The notes below the pieces were generated by a model that ran no database searches, was not told where the DNA came from, and saw only the letters and a program-made list of their open reading frames with translations. 64,000 bases of DNA, taken from Amoebophrya sp. A120. Lineage: Eukaryota > Sar > Dinophyceae > Syndiniales > Amoebophryaceae. Below, piece by piece: positions 43,901 through 63,700 of this stretch. The DNA lies in assembly GCA_905178155.1 (NCBI GenBank), contig CAJINV010000004.1, positions 8,066,771-8,130,770 on the forward strand, given 5' to 3'. Position 1 is the stretch's first letter, and the number at the start of each line of letters is the position of its first letter. Position numbers and translations under genes: made by a program.

Positions 43901-46577
43901 GCCTTACAAGTTTCCAGACCCAGGCATTTTTGCCTTTGATAAAGACTTTTCAACTACAACTCCCCCAAGGACGACGAAAGGACTAGAACCTCCAGCGAGA
44001 ACTACCTCTTCTTGGGACGATCAACATGATGGCAACCTCAATATCGAGGACGTCCAGATGCTGTCCATGTCGGATAATGATATTAACTACGACCAGTACA
44101 TCAAAAATACAACCTCTACTACTTCTAACGAGGACCAAACTATCAAGTGCAAATATGTAGTCCGGGTCTGGAAGATTGGGGGAGTTTGTCATGCAAATTG
44201 TACATGGTTCCCGATGCCTGTGATGCATGCTGTAGCACCGCAGCTTTCGCACAGGTCTGCTCATGCCTATTCTGCATTAGAGATGTCCTGTCCGGTTTGC
44301 AACAACCTGAGTGTGCTTTGCCCCTCTTGCAATACAGATTGTTGTGTGGTCGACAGCTAGCATCACAAATCCCATTCTCTCCAGTTCCAAACGTATTTGC
44401 ATTCGATACAAACGACCGTAATGCAGGACAACTCGGACATGAACCAGCTGGATTTTTTATCCTGAGTAAAAATGTCCCCACCCCAGAGTTCGTTGTCATG
44501 CAAATCTGCATGCCAAAAAAGTTTCTCATGCGGAGGCCCATGAGAGCCATTTTCTAATCCTGTTTTGGAATTTGTGATGCTAGAATCAGCATGATGTGCT
44601 ACATCTGTAATGCTTCCGAACTAGCTAAACAGGCTTACACTACGAGGATAAACTTGTCATGCGAAACAACCAAAGGTGGCCGATTTGTCTAGCGGATTTC
44701 CCATCTTGACTCTGGTGTGGGGACATTTTTACTCAGGATATTTTTTCTACTCCGATGAGCAGCTGGAACAAAGCACCACGAAAAGAGCCAAAAAGGAGCG
44801 CAAGGAGCTGATCATCGAACAGCTGTCGCTCGCGGATGTCGTTTTATTGAACAAAATTGACCTGTTCAAATCCAGACACGACCGAGACACGGTGCTGCAG
44901 CACCTAAAATCCAGAAACCACCTCGTCGATGTGCTGCCCTGCCGGCAAGCGCGAGTTTCGATTCCGCAGGTGCTGGACCGCAATTTGTTCACGCCGACGC
45001 GGGAGTTTCTCACCCAGGAACCGCTTCACATCTTTGGAAAGAAACCGCCAATAATACCGCCAGTGCTTACTTCCTTCCCCGGTAGTACAGCCTCCGCTAC
45101 TGGCGGGGGCGGTGGAGGTGCGAACAGTGTGTCACTGGTCATCACGGGCGAGCCGCTGGACACGGTGAAGGTGCGCGCGTTTTTGGCGGACCTCTACATG
45201 CGGTACGCCTCGGCGCGCATCCTGCGCTGCAAGGGGGTGCTGGTCACGCAAGACTCGCCGCTGCAGAAAAAGCTGACCTGGATCATGGTCCAGGGCGTTG
45301 CAGATCACGTAGAGTGGGAACTGCTGGACCCCCAGCCGGAAGTGGAACTTATTTTGCGTGATGAAAATAATTCGTCTGAAGCAGCTCCCACTGCAAGAAG
45401 AACAACTTCCACGACCTGGGCAGAAAAAACAGCAACTTCATTAGCTACCACTACCCGATCAACAGTACTAGAGACAGCCAACGGCACAGGAACAACAACA
45501 AGCAGGAAAGACTATAGCGATAAAACCACGATGAGCAACACGACCAGCGTCTCCAACAACAGCAACATTATCTCGCGGTTCGTATCAAGTGTAAAAATGT
45601 CTGGGTCTGGAAGAATGCAACTTGTGATGCTGCGTCTGCATTATTCAAAAATCTGTATTGCATGAACAGCAAAAGAGGTCTGGTTTTGGCCACGGCGAGA
45701 GGGCATTTCTCATGCGGTATAGGCATCAGAAAGCCCTCACAAGATCTGTGATGCTAGGGCACGCATCGCAGACATCAGGAGTCATGCAAAATGTGCATGA
45801 CAAACCTTGCATCCTTCCAGACCCAGACATTTTTACATTTGATAAGTCGTGATCATCTACCAGAACCCACAGAGCATCGACACCAGCAAAATTCGTGCCG
45901 CTTTTTATCAAATGCAAAAATATCCCCACCCCAGAGTTGTCATGCAGATTTGCAATGACAAGAACATTTGTGATGCGCATCCCGATGATGGGCATTTCCA
46001 GTCGTGTTTTGGAACTTGTAATGCTGTAAACGGGATAAGCAGATGGATTTGCAATGCGGCTGTCCACACTAACCTGCACTACAGTACGAACTGAAATTTG
46101 TCATGCGTGACCACCAAAACTTCTAGGTTTGTGTTGCAAAATCCCCATCTTGACTCTGTGGTGGGGACGTTTTTACTCAGGATACTTTTCAGAGGTGCGC
46201 GATCTCCTTTGCACGAGCGGAAAGGGCCGGCAAGACCCCACAGCAGCTGCTGCTTGGAGGGTATCAAGTGTAAAAGTGTCTGGGTCTGGAAGAATGGAAG
46301 GCTTGTCATGCTTGTCTGGCATGACCCATGATGCTTGTAATGCATGACCCAGCATCAGTGATGCTGGGGCATTAATCTTCCAAAAATCTGTCATTCACAG
46401 ATTTTTGGAAAGCTTCCTGATGCCATTTCCGCATGACAAATGCCCTCCTCGCGTAGCACAAATGTGGCTGCTCTTGCTGGTCATGCAATACAGATTTTTT
46501 TAGAGTCCAAAGTTAGCATCACAAGTTCCAACTTTCCAGACCCAGACACTTTTACATTTGATAGAAGGGTCGCGTGA
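40992..46577 (+). CDS. COG0523/CobW-family metal-chaperone GTPase
   Basis: G3E P-loop GTPase of the family that delivers metals such as zinc or cobalt to client enzymes. Fourteen exons: 40992-41109, 41408-41479, 41748-41801, 42070-42135, 42291-42382, 42993-43098, 43309-43350, 43612-43685, 43947-44140, 44414-44457, 44746-45582, 45850-45905, 46190-46261, 46569-46577; total 1836 nt, 611 residues. Motifs: VTVVTGFLGSGKTSFLN (P-loop, about residue 39, split by an introner), VVNEFGE, GCVCCTVRGDL (metal-binding CxCC, about 104, junction after SLEN), ECSGLSE (switch region), VVDGK, VVLLNKID (about 322) and a CobW C-terminal domain (about 416-480). A Ser/Asp-rich insert (about 210-285) and a Thr/Ser-rich tail are extra to the usual 350-400 residues. 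Thirteen introns, all introner-like; the two least certain junctions are 42383-42992 and 43099-43308. The start ATG is the first in frame. Confidence 0.9.
41110..41402 (-). mobile_element. Introner, family C, reverse, inside the P-loop
   Basis: 293 bp; TATCCTGAG... and ...TTTTTGCTCACGATA; flanking CGGCT/CGGGT (one mismatch). Its removal joins VTG to FLGSGKTS. Confidence 0.88.
41480..41742 (-). mobile_element. Introner, family A, reverse
   Basis: 263 bp; TATCGAATGTAAAAATGTCT ... GCAATTCATA; perfect AGGCG repeats (41475-41479, 41743-41747). Confidence 0.92.
41802..42064 (-). mobile_element. Introner, family A, reverse
   Basis: 263 bp; TATCAAGTGCAAGAATGTCT ... GCAATGCATA; perfect GTCTG repeats (41797-41801, 42065-42069). 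Only 59 bp after the previous element; same orientation and length. Confidence 0.92.
42136..42285 (-). mobile_element. Introner, family B, reverse
   Basis: 150 bp; TATCCTGTGCAAAAGTATCG ... TGTTGCAGTTCATA; flanking GAACG/GAGCG (one mismatch). Removal rebuilds SLEN|GCVCCTVRGDL. Confidence 0.9.
42383..42987. mobile_element. Old, degraded introner-like intron
   Basis: 605 bp. Begins TACGAAATCGCGGACGAAAA and ends CTTCTTTTCCATA; the ends are weakly complementary. Removing 42383-42992 gives the family motif ECSGLSE in phase 0. Flanking AGTGC/CCCTC do not match. Borders inferred from the protein, not from repeats. Confidence 0.55.
43099..43303. mobile_element. Degraded introner, family B-like
   Basis: 205 bp; left TATGGGTTGCAAAAC and right TTTTGCTGTGGATA with GTCGTAC inside both arms as in family B. 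The flanking 5-mers no longer match, yet removal of element plus five bases (43099-43308) keeps the frame (VVDGKRHYEEF). Confidence 0.65.
43351..43606 (+). mobile_element. Introner, family A, forward
   Basis: 256 bp; TATGCATTGCAAATATGTCT ... GCATTTGATA; perfect CGACA repeats (43346-43350, 43607-43611). Confidence 0.92.
43686..43941 (+). mobile_element. Introner, family A (subtype 2), forward
   Basis: 256 bp; TATCAAATGCAAAAATGTCT ... GCCTTTGATA; perfect AAGAC repeats (43681-43685, 43942-43946). Confidence 0.92.
44141..44408 (-). mobile_element. Introner, family A, reverse
   Basis: 268 bp; TATCAAGTGCAAATATGTAG (three extra bases in the left arm) ... GCATTCGATA; perfect CAAAC repeats (44136-44140, 44409-44413). 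Confidence 0.9.
44458..44740 (-). mobile_element. Introner, family C, reverse
   Basis: 283 bp; TATCCTGAGTAAAAATGTCC ... ACTCAGGATA; TTTTT repeats on both sides (44453-44457, 44741-44745). Confidence 0.9.
45583..45844 (+). mobile_element. Introner, family A, forward
   Basis: 262 bp; TATCAAGTGTAAAAATGTCT ... ACATTTGATA; flanking GTTCG/AGTCG (two mismatches). Frame kept. Confidence 0.88.
45906..46184 (-). mobile_element. Introner, family C body with a family A outer left end
   Basis: 279 bp. The left end starts TATCAAATGCAAAAATATCC (A-type) and runs into C-type CCCACCCCAGAG; the right end is pure C (ACTCAGGATA). Perfect CTTTT repeats (45901-45905, 46185-46189). Confidence 0.88.
46262..46563 (-). 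mobile_element. Introner, family A, reverse, with an internal inverted duplication
   Basis: 302 bp, about 40 longer than its siblings. An extra palindrome TTCCAAAAATCTGT/ACAGATTTTTGGAA lies near 46377-46410. Flanking GAGGG/GAAGG (one mismatch). Last intron of CobW; only three codons follow. Confidence 0.87.
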
Positions 46578-48051
46578 GACAAAGGCAGTAGACCGCTTGG
46601 AACTACAAGCGCGGTGCGGTTTATTTTTCGCTTGGTCGGTCGATGATAATCTAATGTTGACTCGCCAAAATTTATTTCGCCAGCCAAAATGCTCCAAATG
46701 CTGATGGCTCGTCACATTGTTAGCGCGTTTTATGATTATAGTGGTATACTTGTCGTGTAGTTTCCGCGACGCCCGCGAAGTTGAATGAAGTAGTCAAGCA
46801 AACCTGATCCGGGTTCATTTTTCGCGCGTTTTTTCATAAAGTAGTGGCTTCTAGAAGACTAGTTTGTACAAATAAGTGCACTTCTGCTGCTGGGCCGCGT
46901 CCAAAGGAGTTCGAAGGAATTTGTCTTTTATAATGCCGTCCACATGGTTAGTATTGAAATTGATATTAGTGATTTTTTGGTGTGGTCGACGGTTTTATAT
47001 ACTAGAGAAAGACAATGATTGAAATAGCAGGCGAAGGCACTGCGCCAGGTGTTTTCTGTTAACCGATTCGGTGCCGTCGAAGCAAGTAGCTGGCTGTTGG
47101 AAAGAAAATTTCAAACGACGACGTGACTCTATAATTGAATCGGACGACAACTACTCCAACTGAGTGGCTCCACTGGGTGAGTGGCTCTGTAAAAATGAAG
47201 AACGCAGGTTCCTTCCCAAGAAGAGGTGGCTTCTATGAGTTATATAATATTGAGATACGAACTGCCGCAGGCCGAGAAGGTTCTGGCGCCTCTGCCGGAC
47301 AGCTGCCCGGCGCGACCGAATGACGAGCTTACTGCTGATGTTGTCTGAATGAATTTCAAACGACAAGTTTATTTGGTTTCGATTCAATGAAGTAAAAACG
47401 CTGGCTCTTCTTTGCACTGGCCCGAAGTGCAGAAGGCAATGAGATACTTACTTTACCTTCGCGCACTAGGGGCGGATGATTTGCTGATTGCCTCATCCTC
47501 CCTGTTGACAGAAATCGAAGACAAGATCTCGGTTCAATATCGGTGCTGAAAATCGGAATTCCAAGACTAGGTAACTATCCAGGGTCCCTTGGTCGAAATC
47601 TTTCTGCTGCAAAATTGTACAGATCTGAAAAATCATTTATGTCCCTTATCGATTATGATGTGAATTTCTGTTGAGCTGGAGGAAAACATTATTAAATTGA
47701 CATCTTCGGTTGAGCTGGACCACTTGTCTTTTGAATGCGAATTATTTTGGTCCACGCCATTTCGTCTTTTCGCCGACAAAATTCTCACCGTGACTCCAGG
47801 TTGAAATTGAGTAGTTAGCAGCACGCATTTTGTGTCGTGTTTGCTTGGAAAATATAGCAACCCTAAACCGTTGAACAAGAAGAACGATAAAAGTAGCTGA
47901 GTTCTGCAGTAACAGTAAATTCTTGCCACCCTGGGAACTCTAAAATAAACCTGTCGGCGAAAATACAACAAACTCGTATAGCATTTCTTCGAACAGCCTT
48001 CCTCATCTCTCACAGTATCTTTAACTTGTAAAGAGCCACAGAACCAGGATC
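46578..48051. other. Intergenic region
   Basis: No gene supported. A 25-bp sequence at 47453-47477 recurs with two changes at 49217-49241, so the pair flanks the DUF4116-like gene. Confidence 0.5.
47453..47477. repeat. 25-bp dispersed repeat, copy 1
   Basis: TTACCTTCGCGCACTAGGGG followed by CGGAT; about 575 bp before the DUF4116-like gene. Function unknown. Confidence 0.6.
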
Positions 48052-48729
48052 ATGTTGTTGGCTTTGCTCTGGTATGGTAGTTACTTTGCCGCATCCGCTA
48101 CCAGCGGGGTAACCGTGGTTGAGGCCGCGAAAATGAACCCGCGTGCAGGAACCAGCCTGCGGGAAGGCGTTGAACCTTTGTCGGCCGCGGCGAGAAAACA
48201 GGTCCTGGACCTCGTCGACGAATCTCGGTTCGTTGCGGTTCCTCCTCCCGTTTTACCTGGTTCTTCGCGTCTCGTCAGACATAAAAAGTACCGGGATGCA
48301 GTCCAAGCGGCTTCCTCGTTTCGGGACATCACTCCAGAAGAGCTTCAGCGGGATAAAGACTTCGTGCTGTTCTTGATCAAAAGCGGTATCCGCGAAAAAA
48401 ACCCCAGCTTTTTTTTCAAGTGGGACGACCTTCCGGACGAGCTGCGGCAGGACAAAGAAATTCTACTTGCTGCCCTGCATCACAAGCTGATTCGCGATCT
48501 CTGGTGGGACCATGACAAGAAACCCACTCCACCCCGTCGGAACCCTCGCCTGTATCCGCAACCTGTGTGTTGGCGTGAATTCCGGCCCCACCTGTTCACA
48601 GACATGGAAGTCGTCCTGACGGCTATTGAAGTCGGCGCTGTTGAAAGATGTGGCAACGTGCCTCCAGAAATGCGGAGAGAGGATCAGGTCCTGCGGCTGG
48701 CGTATGCACGGAATCTTTCTTCTAATTAG
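48052..48729 (+). CDS. Secreted DUF4116-like protein
   Basis: 225 residues in one uninterrupted exon, the only intact host gene here without an introner. The N-terminus (MLLALLWYGSYFAASATSG) is a probable signal peptide. The body has two helical units resembling DUF4116 repeats (RDKDFVLFLIKSG and LPDELRQDKEILLAALHHK, followed by a weaker TDMEVVLTAIEVGAVER unit). DUF4116 repeats are common in protist and algal proteins and have no known biochemical role. The start is chosen because it gives the signal peptide and no upstream in-frame ATG is better placed. A gene without introners may be retroposed, recent, or simply lightly hit. Confidence 0.75.
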   Translation: MLLALLWYGSYFAASATSGVTVVEAAKMNPRAGTSLREGVEPLSAAARKQVLDLVDESRFVAVPPPVLPGSSRLVRHKKYRDAVQAASSFRDITPEELQRDKDFVLFLIKSGIREKNPSFFFKWDDLPDELRQDKEILLAALHHKLIRDLWWDHDKKPTPPRRNPRLYPQPVCWREFRPHLFTDMEVVLTAIEVGAVERCGNVPPEMRREDQVLRLAYARNLSSN

Positions 48730-50391
48730 CTGCCATCAAAACAATTTATCCTGCCCTAGGGGGGGACATGCGGAGGGGTTGGGGTTCGAGTTCGTTTCAA
48801 GCTGCATCTCGGAGCTGTATCGCTGCAGTGTCGCGCATCGCATTTCGTCGCTTACAGCCATGAATTCCGAATATCGAAACTACTCCACTCTCCTCAACAT
48901 CAGTAGAGTCGTTCTCATCTTCACCTTCTTCGTCCTCCAGGAGCTTCACACAAACTAGCAGCAAAATTCATGTTGATGCGGCAAATCCAAAGCCAAACCC
49001 GCCCTACATAAAGAGAAGACGAAGGAAGCACGTGGTGACAATAGATCGATAACGCGACATTTTAGAAACTGGGGAAAACTTATCTTAGCTTGGGAGACTG
49101 TAGTGTGAATTTGAAGAATTGAAGATGTAGTTTTACTTAGATGGTGTTCGATTTGAAGTCGGTATGTCTGCGCTTGAAAAAATAACCTCTCCATTTCGAA
49201 ACTAGATCCTACACTCTTACCTCCGCGCGCTAGGGGCGGATCGATGTTCATCTGCGGATTGTTCAGACAGCTACGGCAACAGCTTCATGGTATAAGTGGC
49301 CACGCTGGAAAAATAGACCATACGTATTTCTTGTGAAGATGCGAGCTCTGTCACGTAGTCAAGCACGGAGCAGTCCGCTTGATGTTGTGTTCGTGCTGTT
49401 TCTGGCTTGCGTCCGCCGTGTGATGTGACAACTGAAAGTGTATGCACAAGAACTTGGTGAGCGAGCGAAGCCAAAACCTTCTACTGTTTTTGGTTCCGTA
49501 TTAGTACTTTAGTTCTGTTGCGGCCCACGCGTTGCAGCTGCGCGGTAAAGAATATATGGCTGCTCGGTGACGAGGAGCTTACTACTATATTTTCCTTATT
49601 TACGAACCAGTAGCGTCCTCGGTGTCCTGGGTTGAAGATAAACCTTGTACATGAAAGATTTTTTGGGAAGAGTATACATTGAAATAATGATGTCCAGACG
49701 CTGATGTCGAAACCATAACCAAGCGTGTATAAAAACTACACCATTGAACCCTACACGCACTGGTCTCCCACCACGCCGCGGTCCTCCCCGCAAAACATCC
49801 AGAACAACTCTCCTCGCCGTCGTAGACTACAGATGGCCGAACGACTCCCGCGTCCGCCGCCAACGTTGCAGTGAGATGAAAAATTACGACGCCGGCGCAG
49901 TAGCGAATGGTACTTACTATCTCGCAGCAGTGGCAGATGGCGGGGCCGCATGGAGATTTCAACCTGTGCTGCGGGGACCATGATGAGGTACCTCTACAGC
50001 TTCGCTGCGACAAGTAGTTGGTAAAAACAGCAGGCCTGGCCGCGGAAGAAGCATCCAGCGACGGTCGTAGCGCTGCTGCTCCTGCTGCGGCCGTGAGAAC
50101 TGAAGAATGCCGAAGCCGCAGACCTTCCTCGCTTTCACGAAGCGGTTTGCAGAGCGTATGCGAGGGGAAGGAATTGTAGAGAGTACTGATACTAGTCCAT
50201 CCCCTAAATAACCGTAAGCGAAAGCACATTTTTTTTCTTCGTGCTGCATGACACCGAAGTAGAACAACGAGAGCGTTTTGTATTTCGAAAGCGAGAGGGG
50301 GCCGCGAGGGTTTGAAATATTGAAGCATGATAAGCTGTCTCTACCATACCTTCTACACCTTATTTTTTCCCCTTCCATAAGGCTGCCGCAG
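48730..50391. other. Region upstream of the kinesin gene
   Basis: No gene is certain. It probably contains the missing first exon(s) of the kinesin gene, which I could not place. The longest frame (50328-49600 on the - strand) is Ser/Arg-rich without a domain and I take it as chance. Confidence 0.45.
49217..49241. repeat. 25-bp dispersed repeat, copy 2
   Basis: TTACCTCCGCGCGCTAGGGG followed by CGGAT, two mismatches to 47453-47477; about 490 bp after the DUF4116-like gene. Confidence 0.6.
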
Positions 50392-58524
<8,133 letters not shown>

Positions 58525-60743
58525 CTGTGGGCACTTCTTGCGCTGCCTCTGTACTTCTTGTATCTCCTCGATGATGGCAATTTCTCTCGGCTGTGATGTG
58601 CTTCTTTTACATACATCAATCGCCTCATCAAAAGCATCAAAATAGATGTAGTGGAATTCGCCCTTAGCTTTCCCTTTTCATACTGCGGAAGAATGGGCTG
58701 GCTGGACGGTGAAGAGCCGAAAGATGTTGTTTTGAACAAGCGGACAATAAGTAATATTGACGAACCCCATTGTTTTAATACTCTTCGCGGCATCAGTTGT
58801 GTAAATGATAATCCCAAAAAAGCACTCAGCTTCTACTTCACATGCGAAGAAGATGGTGCATGCAGCACTTCTAGCAGATTAGATCATTTGTAGATAAATT
58901 CTTCGATTGGTGGACACAACAAACAAAGAATAGAATCTAAAGTAAGCACTAGCCCCTAATCCTAAAACAAAGTAATTATTACAAGAACATTTTTTGTCAC
59001 CGACATCACTCTCTAAGTCGATTTTTTTTTCCGTTGTTACTGTTAGAAGCATGACACTACCATACGACAATAAGTGTCACAAGATCATTATCCGTATTTT
59101 TCTAAAGCCTGCCATAGCCTCCTGGAGTGAACCAAGACAGCACGACCGGCGTTTTTACAGCGACCCGCCTCGTCGTGAAGATCATCCTACACGCAAAAGA
59201 AAACTTGGTCGCGAAAGTCGGCGCCATGGTGTGCATTTTGCTTTTTCAAGTTATGTAGTCCTGTACTGAGTATTTACTACTTCCAAGGTCGAAGTTTAGG
59301 GCTTGGTTGTATAAAAATACTAGCAAGAATCTTCATCTTACTTTTTTCAACAGCCGTCATTTTTCGAAAAATGCGATGAACAAGATCGTACCAATTATCC
59401 GACGGATTGCTACCTAAAACCAGACGAAATTTTGCATACTGAGAATGAGAACAAGCACTATAGGAATAAACATTCAACCACAATTCTTCTTCGAGCTAAA
59501 TCAATCATGTCGCTACGAGGTACTTACTTACTAGAGTTTAAACAGCGTTTCGAGATTAGAATTGTGGGCACGGGCTGTCAGGATCGTGACAGCTGTGCTC
59601 ATTGATAGCTGACGAGCAAGAACATAATTATGCTCGAATGAGGTGGACGTGGTCCAAGTATTATGTTGTTGAAGAGAGCGTACACAGTTATTGTCTTATT
59701 TTCTGTACTGGAAAAAAATTTTGTAATTCAGTTTCTGATTCATCGCCCTCGCGGTCGCGACGTAAAGCGAAAGTCTACCAGCAACATGTAAAGTTTTTTT
59801 TGTCGAATCAAACAACAAACACGCCGGTACAAGTCTCTCAATCTCCGTAATACGAGAAACAAGGCAAGATGAAAAGGGAGCAGCAACGGCGGTTCCTCTG
59901 TCAATCCTGTTGATTCATCGGTAGTTTTTGCTGGCTGTGTTTTTTTTGTATAATACGGTTTCTACCAGACAGCTCTCGCTTTTCTCACACCGTTTTGACA
60001 CAGTACTACAACTAGACCATCGGTTATTTTCATTGGAAGTCAATACATACAGCATTGTAATGGCCAGTGTCGTGGTGGATCATGTACCAGAGATATCGAC
60101 TTCGGTTGCAACTCCTGCTGCTCTTCGCAAAAATGAAAATCTGCTGTTAATATTACGCATGGACAAAGGTCCTCGAGGTGGAGGGCCATTGCTTCTTGAA
60201 GTCGGACCAGCAAAATATATCGGTGACCCGCATTTATTCTCTTGGCCCCGTCGATTGATGGTTGTACTCGGATGTTTTATGACCCGGATCTGAACCAGCG
60301 TTAAAAACGGTGCGACAGCACACCGTGTCAGTCAACTGGTATTTCACTGTTTTAAAGCACGATGAAACTATCTCAACAGCAGCTAAACGACCAGTGGTTT
60401 GTCTCATCTTAGTGAGATGATCCGCGAGCTGTTGGCACCACGACCTGTAGGTTTGTAGAGACGCTTGTAACAAGCGGTGTCGTCGTACCAGTATCCTCGT
60501 AATTTTTAAATTCGACCTGTTGTACTACACCACAAGCTCTGACAAAATTTAACTTTTTCAAGACGCAAATTCGAAAAAGTGCGATAGTCTATTTATTTCA
60601 GATTTGTCACTTTTTGATACCGCTTCGGAAAATCGTCACCGCAAGCAGCTGCAATTAAAATTGCCATTTCGGAAAAAATTATATATGATTTTTCGACTTT
60701 TTCACCTTTTTGTGTAAATTCTTTCCCCACGAGGATTGAAAAA
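58525..60743. other. Intergenic region
   Basis: About 2.2 kb without a credible gene; short frames (58651-58893, 59928-60293 on +) have no domain signal. No introner motif. Confidence 0.5.
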
Positions 60744-63700
60744 ATGCGGCTGCCAGCACTTCACTTCGCAGTGGGGGCTGCAAGAACATTGGTGTCGGCC
60801 AATCTGTTTATTCCCGGGCGTGGTCCTGGGTTGATGCCAACGGATGATGAATCGCCAACAACAACGCCCGAAACCTTCAACGGCGACGACGTGGCGGGGA
60901 AACCTCCAACGATCGAAGTCGGAACCAACAAAAAGCAGCATGGAAATGATCCTTCTGCGATGCAGATTCAGTTCGCTGTTTGTAAGGAGCCGGAAAAAGA
61001 GGACATTCCAGTGGACTTCAAAAGCGTTCCTTCCCCTGAGCATGGATTCCCCGTTGCCGTATCAAAATGAACAAGGATCCCCCCGCCTCCCCATAGTACT
61101 TATTAAAACGGAGATCTGCGCTGTTGTACGAGCATTTTTTAAATCGCCGATTGTCAACATATGCTAGAGGGGAAGTACTAGAGATGCGGACAGTAGTGCT
61201 GGCTGGTGTTGGAATACTTTTAAAAAACAAGCCTTGTGTATTATTCAGCACGACAGGAAGCATCTGGAAGCGGGAAGCAGCATCTTCACAAATTGCCTGC
61301 AAACGAGGCCACAACTGCGTCTCATCTTTGCCTCCTAGCAATACAAGTCGTGGTGCAACTCGTATAGGCACAGCATTGATTCCGATACCTGGGGAGGGGG
61401 GATTTGATTTCCGCACAATACGCCGGGCCCCTAGACTATGCCGCTGCTGAGTACAATGCCACCCTCCTGGAGAGCCAGGAGGCGATGGACTTGCAGTTCG
61501 ATAAGGTATCAAATGCAAATATGTCTGGGTCTGGAACAGTTGAACTTGTGATGCGTGTCTTGCAATCCTGGAAAATCTCTGTTGCATGAGCAGCAACAGA
61601 GGAGCTTCCTTTGTCATGCAAGAACGCAATGTGTGATGCGTGCTAGGCATCAGCAGGCGTCTTAAAAACTTGTCATGCTTGGCTGCCATTGCAAGTGCTT
61701 TAATCATGCTCAATTCAGCATCACAGGTTTCCAGACCCAGACATATTTGCAGTGCATATAAGGACGGGGCCAACAAATGGTCCTCCGACCACACCATGCA
61801 GCTTTTGGAGATATCAAATGCAAAAATGTCTGGGTCTGGAAGGTTGGAACTTGTGATGCTAACTTTGGACTCCAAAAAAATCTGTATTGCGTGACCAGCA
61901 AGAGGAGTCTAGTTTGTGCTACGCGGGGAGGGCGTTTGTCATGCGGGACAGGCATCAGGAAGGCCTCTAAAAATATGTGATGCCAGATCAAACATTACAG
62001 ACATCCTGAGTCATGTAAAATATGCATGACAAACCTGGCAACCTTCCAGACCCAGACATTTTTGCATTTGATAGGAGATCAAGGAAGTCAAAGTCGGAAG
62101 CAACAGCACAACTGGGGAGCAGCAGCTCCACCAGCTCCACACCTCGCTCCGCGGCATGTATTGAGAGGAAAATAAATCCCTCCTCCCCATATCGTCGAAA
62201 AGGTATGTTTCCGAAATAAATTTGTGTTGCTGATTTGAGACCACAAATGATCCCGCCTGTCTTGCTAGAAGACAAGTGCAGAGTGGCTTCCGCACCATTA
62301 TGGAAGCAATTTGGCATGCTGTTGGGCTTAGGGAAAAGCCGTTTGCAATGCGAAGCAACTAGACCCAAACGCTCCTACCTAGGCTGAGGATCTGGCTGCG
62401 AAGATGCCGTGCTGCAAGACAGCGCGCATTTGTGTACTACGGAAATCCAGCATCAGAAACTTTGTCGCGACAGGGGGAGGGGGGATTTTTCCTTACGATA
62501 GCATGACGTGGAACATCATGATGAAACCCGGGCGTATGGTCATCCCGGACAGAACGGATGAGAACAAGAAAATGGCGATCACCTTTTCCCCCTGGTCGAA
62601 CTTTCAACAAACAGACGACATCGAGAAAAACCAGTTTGAGCTTGCGGAGCACTACAAAATGCGGAAGATTTACCAAGTGAAAAAGATCGTGCAAGTGATG
62701 AAAGAGGAGAACCTGCAGTTTGCCATGCTGCAAGAGGTGGACTTCCTGCTCACCGTCCAAGATCGCCATCGGAAAAACAAACTCACGATGATAAGAAAGC
62801 AAATTTTTGCATTTTGGCGGAACTACATCGAGGAGTCTGGGCTACGCTTTGTCACCACGGATCCTAAGATCCCGAATGTTCAGAAGCTGATGATCGTGTA
62901 CGATCCCAAGTGGCTTGTCCCCGAGAAGCGAAGATTCGGGCCCAAGAATTATGTGGCCAACTACTATGACCGAGAGATCGCAAACTTTGGCTCCGATTCG
63001 CACCTCCATCCGCTTTGGGGTCCTTACTCCACGACAGAAACCAAACACGAAAAGGACCGGGCGGCCGGCATGCAGTTTAGCATCCGCGACGGCGCTATGA
63101 AATGCAAATATGTCTGGGGCTGGAAGTGTGGAACTTGTAATGCTGTCTACGGATTCTAAAAGTATCTGTGTTGCATGAGCAGCCAGAGGAGTCCAGTTCT
63201 TGGCACGCGCAGAGGGCATTTCTCATGCGTGATGAAGAGCATCAAGAAGCCCTCAAAGAATCTGTGATGCTAGGACCTGCATCACGCAAAATGTGCATGA
63301 CAAACTCCGACTCGTCCAGACCCAGACATATTTGCATTTGATAGGCGCCGGCGGGATGACTGAAGCGAAAGTGCACCTAGTCAACCTGCACCTCCACCAA
63401 GACGATCCTAAGTATTGCGAGGAAAAATTCCCCCTCCCCATAGCGAAAAGGAAATTTGTGATGCTGGATTTGCGTACAACTCAGGTCGCCTTGTATTGCT
63501 AGAGGCCCAAGAGACGCAGTTGTGGCCTGAATTGCAGGCAGTTTGTCTTGCTGTTTTCCACTTTCAGTTGCCTCCTGTGATGCTGAAGATGCAAGGCCTG
63601 CTTCCCACGCCAGCCAGCACTACAGTCCGCATCTTTATATGCCTTCTAGCATGACAAAACGTGATTTGTGGCATCAAGCTCCGTTTTTTCAGTACACAAA

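Noticed and set aside
45906-46184. Reading the introners as CRISPR-like or tandem repeat arrays
   Set aside because: The similar units are separated by unique coding exons, each has its own inverted ends and its own 5-bp flank, and spacing is irregular.
49600-50328. 242-codon frame on the - strand
   Set aside because: Ser/Arg/Cys-rich composition, no domain, overlaps the likely upstream part of the kinesin gene on the + strand.
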